This document shows, piece by piece, positions 25,187 to 34,963 of a stretch of DNA of 61,465 bases. Below the pieces are notes generated by a model that saw only the letters and a list, made by a program, of their open reading frames with translations, was not told the DNA's origin and made no database searches. The stretch's first letter is position 1, and every line of letters begins with the position of its first letter. Where the stretch lies: NCBI GenBank assembly GCA_020073105.1, contig JAIQFW010000003.1:1-61465 (forward strand). The letters run 5' to 3'. This stretch comes from Terriglobia bacterium. Lineage in GTDB: Bacteria; Acidobacteriota; Terriglobia; Terriglobales; Acidobacteriaceae. A program made the position numbers and the translations under genes.

Positions 25187-26341
25187 TTAATGGTAGAACT
25201 TCGCGATCGAAGCTACAACGAGATCGTGCTGTTCGGCGGAGAGCTCTGGGAACACGGGCAGCGCTAGCACTTCCCTGCTCGCCCTTTCCGCTTCTGGCAG
25301 ATCACCTGGCTTGTACTCCAGATAAGCAAATGCACGTTGGAGGTGTAATGGGATTGGGTAATAAATCTCCGTAGGAACTCCGCAGTCACGCAAATGAGCT
25401 CGCAGTTGGTCACGTTTGGGTGCGCGAACGACATACTGATTGTAGACATGGGTACAATTGGCTGACTCCCGAGGCAGCCCAAGAATCTGATCCAAACCAT
25501 GGCTGCGGAACAATTCGCGATATCGCGCAGCGTTTCGCCTGCGGCCTTCCGTCCAAGAATCGAGGTAGGTCAGTTTGACACGCAGGATCGCTGCCTGGAG
25601 TGCATCTAGACGGCTGTTCATCCCAACCAATTCGCATTCGTATTTAGAATGGCCCCCGTGGTTACGCAGCACCCGAAGTTTGTCAGCAAACGTGGGGTCG
25701 TTAGTGGTCAGCATCCCGCCGTCACCCGCACCGCCGAGGTTCTTGGACGGAAAGAAGCTGAAGCACCCGCACAAACCAATGCTTCCTACAGGTTGTCCTT
25801 GATAGCGAGCTCCAATGGCTTGAGCGGCGTCCTCTACTACGGGGACTCCCCGCTCGTTCGCGATCTTCATAATCGAGTCCATGTCGGCGGCCACCCCAAA
25901 CAGGTGGACCGGAATAATTGCCTTCGTTTTCGGAGTGATCGCCGTTTCCAGTTTTCGCGGATCGATGTTGTAAGTGTCGGCATCGATGTCTACAAACATT
26001 GGCCGGGCCCGCAGTCTGGCAATTGACCCCGCCGTAGCGACAAAGGTAAAAGGAGTTGTAACGACCTCGTCGCCTGGACCCACCTCAAGTGCCATTAGGG
26101 CCAACAACAGTGCGTCAGATCCGGAGGCGCAAGCGATAGCGAACTGACATTGGCAATAGGCTGCGATCTCCTTCTCCAGACTTTCCACTTCCGGACCGAG
26201 AATGAAGTGCTGCGAGTCCATGACTCGCTGGGTAGCGGCATCGATCCCGCTCTTGATGGCCTGGTACTGAGCCTTCAAATCAAGGAAAGGAAATGGCTGG
26301 GCAGAACTGTTGCCCGATGAAATGGCAGTCTTAGCAGACAT
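25187..26341 (-). CDS. DegT/DnrJ/EryC1/StrS-family sugar aminotransferase
   Basis: A PLP-dependent aminotransferase (384 aa) that converts a keto-sugar nucleotide into an amino sugar. The PLP-binding lysine is Lys200 in FSFFPSKNLGG. The preceding HLFGVAADMDSI, VVEDAAQAIGARYQG and DEVVTTPFTFVATAGSI match the family strongly, as do the downstream NSRLDALQAAIL and YYPIPLHLQRAF. It should work on UDP- or dTDP-4-keto or 3-keto sugar; the exact sugar cannot be read from sequence. The stump of a sugar epimerase lies immediately upstream, at 26471-26722, so a sugar-nucleotide operon has probably lost a member. Confidence 0.92.
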   Translation of the reverse strand: MSAKTAISSGNSSAQPFPFLDLKAQYQAIKSGIDAATQRVMDSQHFILGPEVESLEKEIAAYCQCQFAIACASGSDALLLALMALEVGPGDEVVTTPFTFVATAGSIARLRARPMFVDIDADTYNIDPRKLETAITPKTKAIIPVHLFGVAADMDSIMKIANERGVPVVEDAAQAIGARYQGQPVGSIGLCGCFSFFPSKNLGGAGDGGMLTTNDPTFADKLRVLRNHGGHSKYECELVGMNSRLDALQAAILRVKLTYLDSWTEGRRRNAARYRELFRSHGLDQILGLPRESANCTHVYNQYVVRAPKRDQLRAHLRDCGVPTEIYYPIPLHLQRAFAYLEYKPGDLPEAERASREVLALPVFPELSAEQHDLVVASIAKFYH

Positions 26342-26470
26342 ATTCTCTCAGTCATAAGGTGGCTTAAGAACCTGCCCCAAAACCGCCACAGGGCATCGTT
26401 TGCGCCACGATTGAAGTACTCCCTACTAGTCCCTCGCGATGTTGCACTCAACACTATTATAATCAATAAG

Positions 26471-26722
26471 TTAATAGCAATGTGATTTCTCAGTAGAGTC
26501 TTGCATCCGATTGAGCGTCTCGGCTTCGATCTGGCTTCGATACCACCCCACGGTACGCGGCGGCGCCTCCTCGAAATCGATTGTCGGCTTGTAGCTCAAA
26601 TGCTTTTCCGCGCGCGACAAGTCGGCGAGAGAATGCTTCACGTCGCCAGCCCGCTCCGACTCATATTTCGCGTCCCCCTTCTTTAACCGATTAGTGTTTA
26701 ACTGACTCAGGGACTCACAGCA
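26471..26722 (-). pseudogene. C-terminal fragment of a sugar-nucleotide epimerase
   Basis: Read on the minus strand, this stretch gives a frame that ends TAA at 26471 and contains ERAGDVKHSLADLSRAEKHL, then SYKPTIDFEEAPPRTVGWYR. That is the conserved C-terminal region of extended SDR epimerases of the UDP-GlcNAc or UDP-glucuronate 4-epimerase type (GDV.HS.AD, Y.P...FEEG...TV.WY). About 75-80 of some 320 residues remain; the NAD-binding and catalytic parts are missing, and the frame meets the end of the FG-GAP gene. Thus a broken gene, directly upstream of a sugar aminotransferase on the same strand. Confidence 0.75.
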
Positions 26723-26732
26723 ATCGCGAAGG

Positions 26733-29033
26733 TCACTTCACGATCAAAGTCAGGCTTTGGCTACGTGTCAAAGTATGGGCACCAGAAGTGTAAGTGCCTC
26801 TTACCGTCAACTTGTAAGTACCGGCTGGCGTTCCGCCGATTTCCGCGCTCCCTCCACCACATGCCGGAAGGCCGATTACAAACATCATTAAACAGAGCAA
26901 TATCAGCCTCGACAAGCATCGCCACAGACCCGTCCACATGCGCGAGGCGCTGAGGACTGTAGTCATCAGCACTGCAAACAGCGGCAGGAATCCAACATAG
27001 CCTACAGGACCGGCTGGAGCAGCGACGGGCCGCGTCGAGCCCGCCAACTTTCTCGTCGTAGAAACCGCAACGGCGACGGTCGAAATAGTGTTCAGGGTTA
27101 CAGAGGTCGGCGTTAAGCTACAGGTCGAGCCGTCGGGCGCCCCGCTGCAAGTGAGATCGACATTCCCATTGAGTCCATCTGGTTCGACCTGAACGGAATA
27201 ATTCGCTACCTGCCCCATCGAGACGGTCTGACTCGTGGTGGACGATGACAGCGAGAAATCCTGGCCTCTTCCGGTTAGCGAAGCGCTCAAAGGAGTGACC
27301 AAGCCACTGTTCGTAATGCTGAGTGTGCCTGCAGTATCTCCCGAGTCCATAGGTTCAAACGTAACATTTATGGTACAACTCGCCGTCGGCGGTAAGCTTC
27401 CGCCCAGAGGACAATTGTTTGTCTGGGAAAAATGAGCGCTGATCGTGATGGTGCTGATAACGATGGGCAGGCCTGAAAGGTTGGAGAGAACTACAGGTTG
27501 GGGAGCACTGTTCATGGTTACCGGGGCGGAAAAGCTCGCGCTCGTCGGCGAGAGGCTGCCAAGGCTAGCCTGCAGGTCGATCCAAATCGTTTTGTCCGGA
27601 CTCGCAACGGCTACGTCCAGCCTCCCATCACCGTTGAAATCACCGGCAACCACTGACCCGGCCGACTGATGCGATGGGGAAGGAACTGGTTCACCTGCGG
27701 GAAATTGTCCCGTGCCGTTTCCAGGGAACATCTGGGTTCCAGCGCTGTTGTATGGAACACTCATGATGAGGTCGAGGTAGCCATTCCCGTGGAAGTCTCC
27801 TAGTGCGACGGAGGTACACCCACTTCCTGCACCAATGGGCGACTGAGCCGTTCCGTCACCATTTCCCAACAACGTTGAGAAATCCGATTTGTTGCAGACT
27901 ACAAAATCAAGGTTTCCGTCACCGTTAATGTCTGCTGCTGCAACGAATGGCCAATATGTTTCGAGTCCACTATCGAGCCCGCCAAACGTCGATGTGAATG
28001 TCCCATCGCCGTTTCCCACAGCCAGATCTGCCGTCTCGGGGCAGTCCGAGTGGCAAGTAGGCACCGACCCGGCCAGGTCCAGTATGCCGTCGAGGTTGAA
28101 GTCGCCTGCCGCAATAGCCTGATCCAAGGGCACAACAGAATTGCTGATGTAGGGTTGGAACGTTCCGTCTCCATTGCCTAAGAAAACCGATGTGACTCCG
28201 TCGACACTACCTCCGACGCCGTGGTAACAACCCCAAGACGCAGCCAGGTCAATTTTGCCGTCCCCGTTGAAGTCCCCGGCCACGATCGACCCACCCACCA
28301 GTCCTCCGTCGATACCGCAGGTAGGTTGGTCGCCTGGGTAGGCGACGTGAGTTTGAAAGCTGCCGTCACCGTTGCCGCGCAGAACCGCAATTGTGCCAGG
28401 AGCCACGGTCACAAGGTCAAGGCTTCCGTTACTCAGCAGATCGACCGCGACGATCCCATTAGCCCCCGCGATGGTGGGATAGTCTACGTTCGGCTGAAAT
28501 GAACCGTCGCCGTTGCCAATGAATATTGAAACCGAGCCAGCGTTATTGACGGCTGCCAAGTCGACTCTTCCATCGCCGTTGAAATCTCCTGTCGTAATTG
28601 AAACCGGAATTTCGGCAGATTGGAGGATCTGACTGTTAACGAATCCGATCGATGTAGCTTTCCCGGAAACTGGGGAAAAGACCACGCTCGACGTGCCTCC
28701 ACCTGGACTTGGACTGGTGACCGTAATCCCAGCCGTGCCGGCGGTTGTGATGTCAGCGGCTGGAACGGTGGCGGTCAACTGGGTGCTGCTGATGGACGTT
28801 GTCGTCAGCGCCGTGGTGTTCCACATCACGACCGACCCGGAAACGAATCCTGCGCCATTGACCGTGAGAGTAAAACTCGGCCCACCTGGCGCCGTGCTTG
28901 TCGGTACGAAAGGTAGGTTAATGAAAGGCACAGGGTTCGCTTGCCCAAGCACTGCCGAACCCACAAACATCAAAATCAAAATTGCAACCAACCGGATGAC
29001 GAAGGGAACATAGCAGAATGACGAAGCTTTCAT
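26733..29033 (-). CDS. FG-GAP/VCBS-repeat surface protein with Ig-like domains
   Basis: A 766-residue exported protein. After a signal peptide (residues about 10-31, ending GSAVLGQA) comes an IPT/TIG-like Ig domain (about 35-125, [20 protein letters not shown]). Then follow several FG-GAP repeats (about 145-470) with the calcium-binding signature [12 protein letters not shown], repeated as [34 protein letters not shown] and so on; they probably form a beta-propeller. A HYDIN/ASPM-like Ig domain (about 500-590) and another Ig-like domain precede two hydrophobic stretches near residues 690-745 and a final [14 protein letters not shown] strand domain. Such proteins are abundant in Acidobacteriota and probably cell-surface adhesins. 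No closer assignment. Confidence 0.84.
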   Translation of the reverse strand: MKASSFCYVPFVIRLVAILILMFVGSAVLGQANPVPFINLPFVPTSTAPGGPSFTLTVNGAGFVSGSVVMWNTTALTTTSISSTQLTATVPAADITTAGTAGITVTSPSPGGGTSSVVFSPVSGKATSIGFVNSQILQSAEIPVSITTGDFNGDGRVDLAAVNNAGSVSIFIGNGDGSFQPNVDYPTIAGANGIVAVDLLSNGSLDLVTVAPGTIAVLRGNGDGSFQTHVAYPGDQPTCGIDGGLVGGSIVAGDFNGDGKIDLAASWGCYHGVGGSVDGVTSVFLGNGDGTFQPYISNSVVPLDQAIAAGDFNLDGILDLAGSVPTCHSDCPETADLAVGNGDGTFTSTFGGLDSGLETYWPFVAAADINGDGNLDFVVCNKSDFSTLLGNGDGTAQSPIGAGSGCTSVALGDFHGNGYLDLIMSVPYNSAGTQMFPGNGTGQFPAGEPVPSPSHQSAGSVVAGDFNGDGRLDVAVASPDKTIWIDLQASLGSLSPTSASFSAPVTMNSAPQPVVLSNLSGLPIVISTITISAHFSQTNNCPLGGSLPPTASCTINVTFEPMDSGDTAGTLSITNSGLVTPLSASLTGRGQDFSLSSSTTSQTVSMGQVANYSVQVEPDGLNGNVDLTCSGAPDGSTCSLTPTSVTLNTISTVAVAVSTTRKLAGSTRPVAAPAGPVGYVGFLPLFAVLMTTVLSASRMWTGLWRCLSRLILLCLMMFVIGLPACGGGSAEIGGTPAGTYKLTVRGTYTSGAHTLTRSQSLTLIVK

Positions 29034-29611
29034 GGCGCTGACTCCAGAAGAGTGAATTCGAACCGGAGCGGCTTCACCTAGACCGTCCTTTCAGGTCTAA
29101 CCAGCTTGAGCCCAGGGACGAGAACCTTGAGTTGGGAGTCTCAGCGGCTACCGAGGAAGGCGCCACCTCATCAGTGCTCTCGCCAACAGAGAACCCCGGT
29201 CAACCAAATAAGTTGCGCGGCGCTCCTAAGTACTCGGCTAAGGAGCCCAATATCCCCGCACACGGTTGGGCCACCAGGCAAGCGCACCCTTGGTGATCGA
29301 ATGCGGACATAATATCGAACTTTGCCCACAAAGCAACCCAGGCCCAGCTTTCCCGAAATTAGCGGAAGGGACCTATTTTCACAATGCCAGTCATCACCTC
29401 TCAATGTGATGATTCTTAACGGTAGAAGGCGCGCTTTGCGCCAGGCGGGCGTCGCGCAGTGTCAATCCCGGTTGCGAGGAACAAAACGTGGGGAGAAGGT
29501 CTAAGTAGGAGAGCGCGGCCTTAGGTGGGCTTTTCGGGCTACGACGGTGGGAATTAGAGTTGGAGGAACTGCTTACCTGCTTGGCACAATCCGACGCGCA
29601 CGAAGCGGCAA
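29034..29611. other. Intergenic region without recognisable gene
   Basis: About 580 bases lie between two minus-strand genes. Short frames occur on both strands but none shows family features, coherent codon use or a ribosome site. No inverted repeat of note was seen. Confidence 0.45.
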
Positions 29612-32068
29612 TCATTGCTTATTCTTCGTCCAATTAGGCCAGAATGTCACTTGAATAGAACTGGTGACGTTTGTCTTAGCGGTTGGGGACAGGACCGGGA
29701 AGTTCCAAGATTCATACTGAACAAAGCCCGAGACTCCAAGGTCATGCCGTAGCATCACATCTGCCCGGACAGTGGCATCCTGCAGATCCCCACCTTGGAG
29801 GAAGGCTTTATCGACATTGTTGTGTCGATAACCAAATTGAATCTGACTTCGCGGTGAAAACGAATACGTTGCCCAGGCTTGCTCCGCCCGACCCTGCCGA
29901 CCGACCCAGTTTCCCAGCAGAAAACCGTTGTTGGTATAGCCGGAGCGGTACCGAATATCGCTATAGACAGAGCCAATACCAAAATGAGAGGGGATATTGA
30001 GATCCGTCGTAACGCCTTCGAAGCGCAACTGTAGATTGTGGAGTTTTGGCAGTCTGGGCAGGTAGACCCCGGGGTTTATCTGTGGCCGGGTGGACCCGAT
30101 CGGGGAGTATTCGTCAATAACCATTGAATCAACATAAAGGGTGAGCCAATTTCTTAGACCGGGTACGCGATAGCTGAAATCGAACTCGCCGAGCCTCTTG
30201 CCAGGGTTGGTTTCGACCGATGCCGTGTGAGAATAAAACGACCGGAGAAAACTGTGCCAGGTAAATGGATTCCCCGTGCCGCCAAACTGTGCCGTATAGC
30301 CCAAGCTGAACTCAAGGTTCTCAGTCGGCCGGAAACTCATCTTGGTTCCGTGGAGCCAAGGTTGCGAAGGAAGGCCGGGACCGATGTCAGCGGACCACTG
30401 CTGGCCGGAGAGCCTGCCAAGAAAGAATTGGGTATGCACAGGACCGAGTAACCGAGACAATCCGGGTATCTGGTACGGTGAGACGGAGTCGACACGGAAC
30501 ATGGGAAGTGGTTCAGCATTGTTCGTAAAGACCAGGGGTCCGGCCGAGGTAGGCCCGAGCCACAAGCTCTGCTGCCCGAAAGTGAATTGCACATTGGACA
30601 CTCGGAACGAGGCGTTGGCATCCAAGAGGCGAAATCGGTTGATCTGGGGAATGGGATTGGGGCTTATGAAAGGAACAGTATCTGCACTGGCTTCCGCCTG
30701 CAGCGTCTGGGCAGGTACCGAAGGTACGGCCGGGGAGTGCTGGTACTCGCCATTCATGTACAGCGAGAATGGCCCGGCGACCGCCCATCCGGTAACGCCC
30801 GACACGTCGTTGAATCCAGTCCAGTAGGGACGTCCATAATCGTTGATGATGGTTTGGCCAAAGTGAAAACTGTCTCGCAATGGAGTGCCGGAAATGTCCG
30901 TGGTACGCGTATAAATAGATTCCAGCTTCGCTCCAACATTTGGCGCGCCATTGCGGCGCGCGATCTCATCTTTGAATTCGTCATCGAGCGCGGTGTGGAT
31001 GGCTGCCGCTTCCCCCTCGCCACCGCCCGCATCTGTCAGGCGCTCGCCCGCCTCCTCGACGAGGCGGGCGCACTCCATTCGGGTCCATGGACGAATGTCC
31101 AACGTCGCGGTTCGCACGTAGCCCATGGCGGCAAGACGCTCAATAGCCGGGTAGACCCAGCTGTCCACCAAAACGTACGGCGAGGCCATATTGTCGGGAT
31201 TGCGCGTACCCTCACCGGTCTTCTCCTCAATCAGACTTCCCCACCCCGATCCACCCAGTTCTGGATCGTGATGGGCTCGGTACACTTGGCGGCCGAAATA
31301 CCAGCCCAGCGCACTGCCAACAATGACATCGGTAGGAAAGTGCTGCTTAGCGGTGACGCGGGTGATTGTAACCGTGGAAGCCAACCCGTAGGCCGCCATC
31401 TGGCTGAACCAGCCGGGATACTCGTGGGCCCAGACACTTGCAACGGACCAGGCAATCGCCGCGTGTTCCGAGGGGAACGAAGCACCTCCGTGAAAGAAGT
31501 CCCCATGTCCATTGCCTTCGAGAGGACGTTGCCTCTCAGTGATTCCCTTAAGCAGGTATGTCACCGCCGTGCTGTTGACGGCGGCCTCGCCGCTGAGCAG
31601 CGCCGCTTCCTGCAGATGGTCGTTATGGGTCATGTGACCGAACAGGAACGAAGCCCCACTTAACCCGATCAGGGAATAGGTGCTGTAATCCGAAATATGC
31701 AGGCTGGTTTGAACATGGTTCGGATTCACTTGCCTGGACATCCAGCCGTCGCTGGCGATGAAAGCCGCAGTCACCCCCAAGGCAGGTGCAATCCACTTCA
31801 GGTCTTTGACTTTGAACCGCGTGGGCGTTGTCCAGAACTCTTTCTGATCGCCCGCCAGGTGCTTGAGAAACGGTGAAATCAGCCGGTTCTCGGGATCTTC
31901 GCCGGGCTGCAGTTGGTAGGAGTGCTCAGGTTTTGCAATGGCGCTGGTTCGGGTGGTGCTGCTGGCGGAGGATCGCTCCGGTGTACTGACCTCCTGAGCC
32001 CATGCGCGCGAACTCAATACAGAAATCAGCGCGAACATCTGGACAATACCAGCGAACCGATACTTCAT
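29612..32068 (-). CDS. PAP2 phosphatase fused to Wzi-like capsule-assembly barrel
   Basis: An 818-residue two-part envelope protein. After a signal peptide (ending SRAWAQE), residues about 90-260 form a PAP2 acid phosphatase: K174-GITERQ-R181-P182, PSEH (199-202), and R237 with H243 and D247 in TRVTAKQHFPTD. These are the three motifs of the family; the usual PSGH has Glu in place of Gly. Residues about 300-818 look like the capsule assembly Wzi family, a beta-barrel of the outer membrane (WVYPAIERLAAMGYVRTATL, NVQFTFGQQSLWLGPTSAG, FGYRHNNVDKAF, ending IQVTFWPNW). The phosphatase might act on polyprenyl (pyro)phosphate or lipid in the periplasm, next to capsule attachment at the surface. It lies beside the polysaccharide locus. 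Confidence 0.85.
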   Translation of the reverse strand: MKYRFAGIVQMFALISVLSSRAWAQEVSTPERSSASSTTRTSAIAKPEHSYQLQPGEDPENRLISPFLKHLAGDQKEFWTTPTRFKVKDLKWIAPALGVTAAFIASDGWMSRQVNPNHVQTSLHISDYSTYSLIGLSGASFLFGHMTHNDHLQEAALLSGEAAVNSTAVTYLLKGITERQRPLEGNGHGDFFHGGASFPSEHAAIAWSVASVWAHEYPGWFSQMAAYGLASTVTITRVTAKQHFPTDVIVGSALGWYFGRQVYRAHHDPELGGSGWGSLIEEKTGEGTRNPDNMASPYVLVDSWVYPAIERLAAMGYVRTATLDIRPWTRMECARLVEEAGERLTDAGGGEGEAAAIHTALDDEFKDEIARRNGAPNVGAKLESIYTRTTDISGTPLRDSFHFGQTIINDYGRPYWTGFNDVSGVTGWAVAGPFSLYMNGEYQHSPAVPSVPAQTLQAEASADTVPFISPNPIPQINRFRLLDANASFRVSNVQFTFGQQSLWLGPTSAGPLVFTNNAEPLPMFRVDSVSPYQIPGLSRLLGPVHTQFFLGRLSGQQWSADIGPGLPSQPWLHGTKMSFRPTENLEFSLGYTAQFGGTGNPFTWHSFLRSFYSHTASVETNPGKRLGEFDFSYRVPGLRNWLTLYVDSMVIDEYSPIGSTRPQINPGVYLPRLPKLHNLQLRFEGVTTDLNIPSHFGIGSVYSDIRYRSGYTNNGFLLGNWVGRQGRAEQAWATYSFSPRSQIQFGYRHNNVDKAFLQGGDLQDATVRADVMLRHDLGVSGFVQYESWNFPVLSPTAKTNVTSSIQVTFWPNWTKNKQ

Positions 32069-32708
32069 GCGTCGAACCTAGAAAGTTCTCCTGATTGGGA
32101 TCGCTATACCCACCGCGTAAACCGCTCCACCTTCGCATGTGCGCCTCACCCCATGTTTCCGGTGATTGCAAATCGAAATGACTGTGTTTCAGACAAATAT
32201 ATCTGCTTCCCTCGCAAAATGCAGCAAGATGCGAGGTGGTGAGGCCCGAACGGCGCCTTTTTGAATCGCGACTACCGCACAACCAGCGTCAGGCTCGTGA
32301 TCCGTCGGTGAAGGGCGCGTTCACCTCCGGCTCGACCACGCTCACACACAACACAGTTCGATCAGACAGTATGCGTACTGATCCAGCAGAAGCGCATCGA
32401 AAGCGGAATCAGAATTGCGGATTATCCTGTTGGCGGGTAAGATACAGGAGGCTTTCGGAGCCACCGGCAGCTCTGATCGATCTTCAGCTGATCGCTCTAG
32501 ACCGCTACGTTCTCGAGTTATGACCGGAGCATAAGTTCAGCCAGTCTTGCACTCTTGAGGAAGGTTAGTGGGAACCATCCACTATCCTTTGGCGGAAATC
32601 AGCATCATTGGCACAGACTGTGAAATCGATTGCCAGAAGAAGGGGGCCATTTTAAGCATGATGGGTGCCGGCTCTCTCGTATCCGTACCCTACGATTGGT
32701 CGTGAGAA
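32069..32708. other. Intergenic region with a possible surface-protein remnant
   Basis: About 640 bases between divergent genes. On the minus strand a short frame ending TAG at 32272 reads ALHRRITSLTLVVR, weakly like the C-terminal strand ([12 protein letters not shown]) of the FG-GAP protein at 26733. That could be an eroded copy or chance. No other feature; the ATG of the next gene has only a poor ribosome site. Confidence 0.3.
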
Positions 32709-33935
32709 ATGCCTATCCCTAAGAAGCTAGTCATCATTGGTGGTTGCGGACATGTCGGCCTCCCGCTAGGAATCGTCTTTGCGAACTCCGGTGTCAGGGC
32801 AGTTCTGCTGGATATTGAACCCGGCAAGATTGCTATGGTGAATAGCGGCCGCATGCCCTTTATGGAAAAGGGTGCCGAAGAAGCCCTTAAGAGCGTTGTC
32901 GGGACGATGTTGGTGGCGACGGCTGACAGCTCCTGCTTGCAGGACGCAGATGCCGCAGTCGCGGTTCTAGGGACTCCCGTCGACGAGCACTTGAATCCAA
33001 CTGTAACAGAGCTGTATCGGAACATCGATCATGCGGTCGATCTGCTTCCGGACGACGCGCTTCTTGTGCTCCGCAGCACGGTCTACCCAGGTGTAACTAA
33101 GCTGGTCTACGATCGCGTTCGCAGTCGTGATCGCCGGATCCATGTGGCCTTTTGCCCGGAGCGCATTGCCGAGGGGAAGGCTGTTGAGGAAATCCGCAGC
33201 ATGCCTCAGATCATCTCGGCGTTCGAGCCAGAGGCCCTCCAGCGTGCTCGCGAACTCTTTGTTCTTATCAACGACGAACTGATCGAACTCACCCCTCTGG
33301 AGGCGGAACTGGCGAAACTGTTTACCAACAGCTGGCGTTACTTGAACTTCGCCATCTCCAACCAGTTCTATTTGATCGCCGAAAGCTATGGCTTGGATTT
33401 CTACCGGATCTACGATGCGGTGACGCGCCGATATCCGCGGATGAAGAGCTTTGCCCGCGCGGGTTTTGCGGCTGGTCCTTGCCTTCTGAAGGATACGCTC
33501 CAGCTTTCCGCTTTTTCCGGAAACAATTTCTTTATGGGACATGCGGCCATGTTGATCAACGAAGGCCTGCCCAACTTCCTGGTATCCCAGCTGCGTGACT
33601 CCAATCTGAGCAGCAAGTCGGTCGCAATCCTCGGTATGGCGTTCAAGGGCGATTCCGACGATAAACGTGAGAGCCTTTCTTATAAGCTGCGCAAATTGTT
33701 GACTCTTGAAGCCAAGGAAGTGCTTTGTACCGACCCCTACATTCAGGATGAAAACTTCGTAACACTGGAAGAGGCCGTCCGGCGGTCCGATATCATTATT
33801 TTCGGAGCGCCGCACTCCGTGTACCGTGGCCTGGCAATCCCACAGGGCAAGCGGGTCGTCGATGTGTGGGGCTCCTGGGCGGAGCAGCAATCGGCCAAGC
33901 CGATGGCCGCGGCAGCGGAGCGTGAAAGTTTATGA
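32709..33935 (+). CDS. UDP-sugar 6-dehydrogenase (UDP-GlcNAc/ManNAc dehydrogenase-like)
   Basis: A 408-residue NAD-dependent enzyme that oxidises C6 of a UDP-hexose to the uronic acid. The Rossmann GGCGHVGLP is at residues 11-19; the catalytic Cys258 and Lys261 lie in AGFAAGPCLLKDT; CPERIAEGKA (149-158) is typical of UDP-N-acetylhexosamine dehydrogenases (WecC/WbpA/TviB group) rather than UDP-glucose dehydrogenases. The C-terminal domain has the usual GMAFKGDSDDKRES. It opens a three-gene plus-strand unit: its end overlaps the next gene by 4 bases (ATGA). It supplies an acidic amino-sugar precursor to the locus. Confidence 0.91.
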   Translation: MPIPKKLVIIGGCGHVGLPLGIVFANSGVRAVLLDIEPGKIAMVNSGRMPFMEKGAEEALKSVVGTMLVATADSSCLQDADAAVAVLGTPVDEHLNPTVTELYRNIDHAVDLLPDDALLVLRSTVYPGVTKLVYDRVRSRDRRIHVAFCPERIAEGKAVEEIRSMPQIISAFEPEALQRARELFVLINDELIELTPLEAELAKLFTNSWRYLNFAISNQFYLIAESYGLDFYRIYDAVTRRYPRMKSFARAGFAAGPCLLKDTLQLSAFSGNNFFMGHAAMLINEGLPNFLVSQLRDSNLSSKSVAILGMAFKGDSDDKRESLSYKLRKLLTLEAKEVLCTDPYIQDENFVTLEEAVRRSDIIIFGAPHSVYRGLAIPQGKRVVDVWGSWAEQQSAKPMAAAAERESL

Positions 33936-34954
33936 AGATCTTGGTGACTGGGGCAGCCGGTTTCATCTGTGGATATGTCATCGAGGAGTTGCTTGAGGCT
34001 GGGCACGCCGTCATAGGGCTGGATAATTTCAGCAAGTATGGGCGCTCAGAAAAGTCGTACGACAAGAACCCTCGTTACACCTTTGTAGAGGGTGACGCAA
34101 AGAACGTCGGACTGCTGAAGGAACTGATCTCCGATTGCGACCACTTCGTGGCGGCCGCAGCCATGATCGGGGGCATCTCCTACTTCCATGAGTTCGCCTA
34201 CGATTTACTAGCTGAAAACGAGCGCATCACAGCTGCTTCGTTTGATGCCGCCATTTGGGCTCACCGGGAACGCAAGCTCAGGAAGATCACCGTCCTCTCC
34301 TCCAGTATGGTGTTTGAAAGCACGGGGGAGTTCCCTACTCCTGAAGGCGCGGAACGTCGGTGTCCTCCGCCTCGCTCGACCTATGGATTCCAAAAACTAG
34401 CGACTGAATACTTCGTGCAAGGTGCCTTCGAGCAGTATGCGCTTCCCTATACCATTGCACGTCCGTTTAACTGTGTCGGGATTGGCGAGAAGCGAGCCTT
34501 GTGTGATCGTGAAATCATGAGCGGTAATGTTCGCCTAGCAATGTCGCATGTTGTACCGGACCTCGTCCAGAAGGTTTTAAAGGGTCAGGATCCGCTGCAC
34601 GTCCTGGGTTCGGGGAATCAAGTGCGCCATTATACCTACGGCGGCGACTTGGCTCGTGGCATCCGGTTATGTATCGAACACCCGGCAGCTTTGAATCAGG
34701 ATTTCAACCTCTCCATTCCGGTCCGGACTACGGTGCTGGAACTTGCGGAGTCGGTGTGGCGCAAAATCCATGGTTCGAGCAAACTGTTCCGGTACGTCAA
34801 CGATCCGGCCTACGAGTACGATGTGCAGGAGCGTTCGCCCACCACGGAAAAAGCTGCACGCCTCTTAGGATTCAATGCCACGACCTCGCTGGACGACATT
34901 CTTGAGGAAGTCATCCCCTGGGTGGCTGAGCAGATCGAAGTGGGTAAAATCTGA
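33932..34954 (+). CDS. Extended-SDR NAD-dependent sugar epimerase/dehydratase
   Basis: A 340-residue nucleotide-sugar SDR with GAAGFICG (residues 7-14) for NAD, SSSMVFE (123-129) and the catalytic pair Tyr151/Lys155 in TYGFQK. Later segments (RPFNCVGIG, GSGNQVRHYTYGGDLARGI) are typical of the UDP-glucose/UDP-GlcNAc 4-epimerase group. It lacks the STDEVYG of dehydratases, so an epimerase is more likely. It shares four bases with the dehydrogenase before it and stands 9 bases ahead of the glycosyltransferase, so the three are surely one operon. Confidence 0.9.
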   Translation: MKILVTGAAGFICGYVIEELLEAGHAVIGLDNFSKYGRSEKSYDKNPRYTFVEGDAKNVGLLKELISDCDHFVAAAAMIGGISYFHEFAYDLLAENERITAASFDAAIWAHRERKLRKITVLSSSMVFESTGEFPTPEGAERRCPPPRSTYGFQKLATEYFVQGAFEQYALPYTIARPFNCVGIGEKRALCDREIMSGNVRLAMSHVVPDLVQKVLKGQDPLHVLGSGNQVRHYTYGGDLARGIRLCIEHPAALNQDFNLSIPVRTTVLELAESVWRKIHGSSKLFRYVNDPAYEYDVQERSPTTEKAARLLGFNATTSLDDILEEVIPWVAEQIEVGKI

Positions 34955-34963
34955 GTCATTGAA

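Noticed and set aside
26501-26686. Plus-strand frame of 61 codons
   Set aside because: It is the shadow of the epimerase fragment on the minus strand, which is better supported.
30587-31663. Open frame of 358 codons on the plus strand
   Set aside because: It is antisense to the PAP2/Wzi gene, which has all three PAP2 motifs.
32309-32360. Plus-strand peptide VKGAFTSGSTTLTH, similar to the end of the FG-GAP protein
   Set aside because: A competing minus-strand reading is also weakly similar to the same protein, so at least one of the two is chance. Too short to decide.
32967-33890. Open frame of 307 codons on the minus strand
   Set aside because: It is antisense to the UDP-sugar dehydrogenase; no family features.
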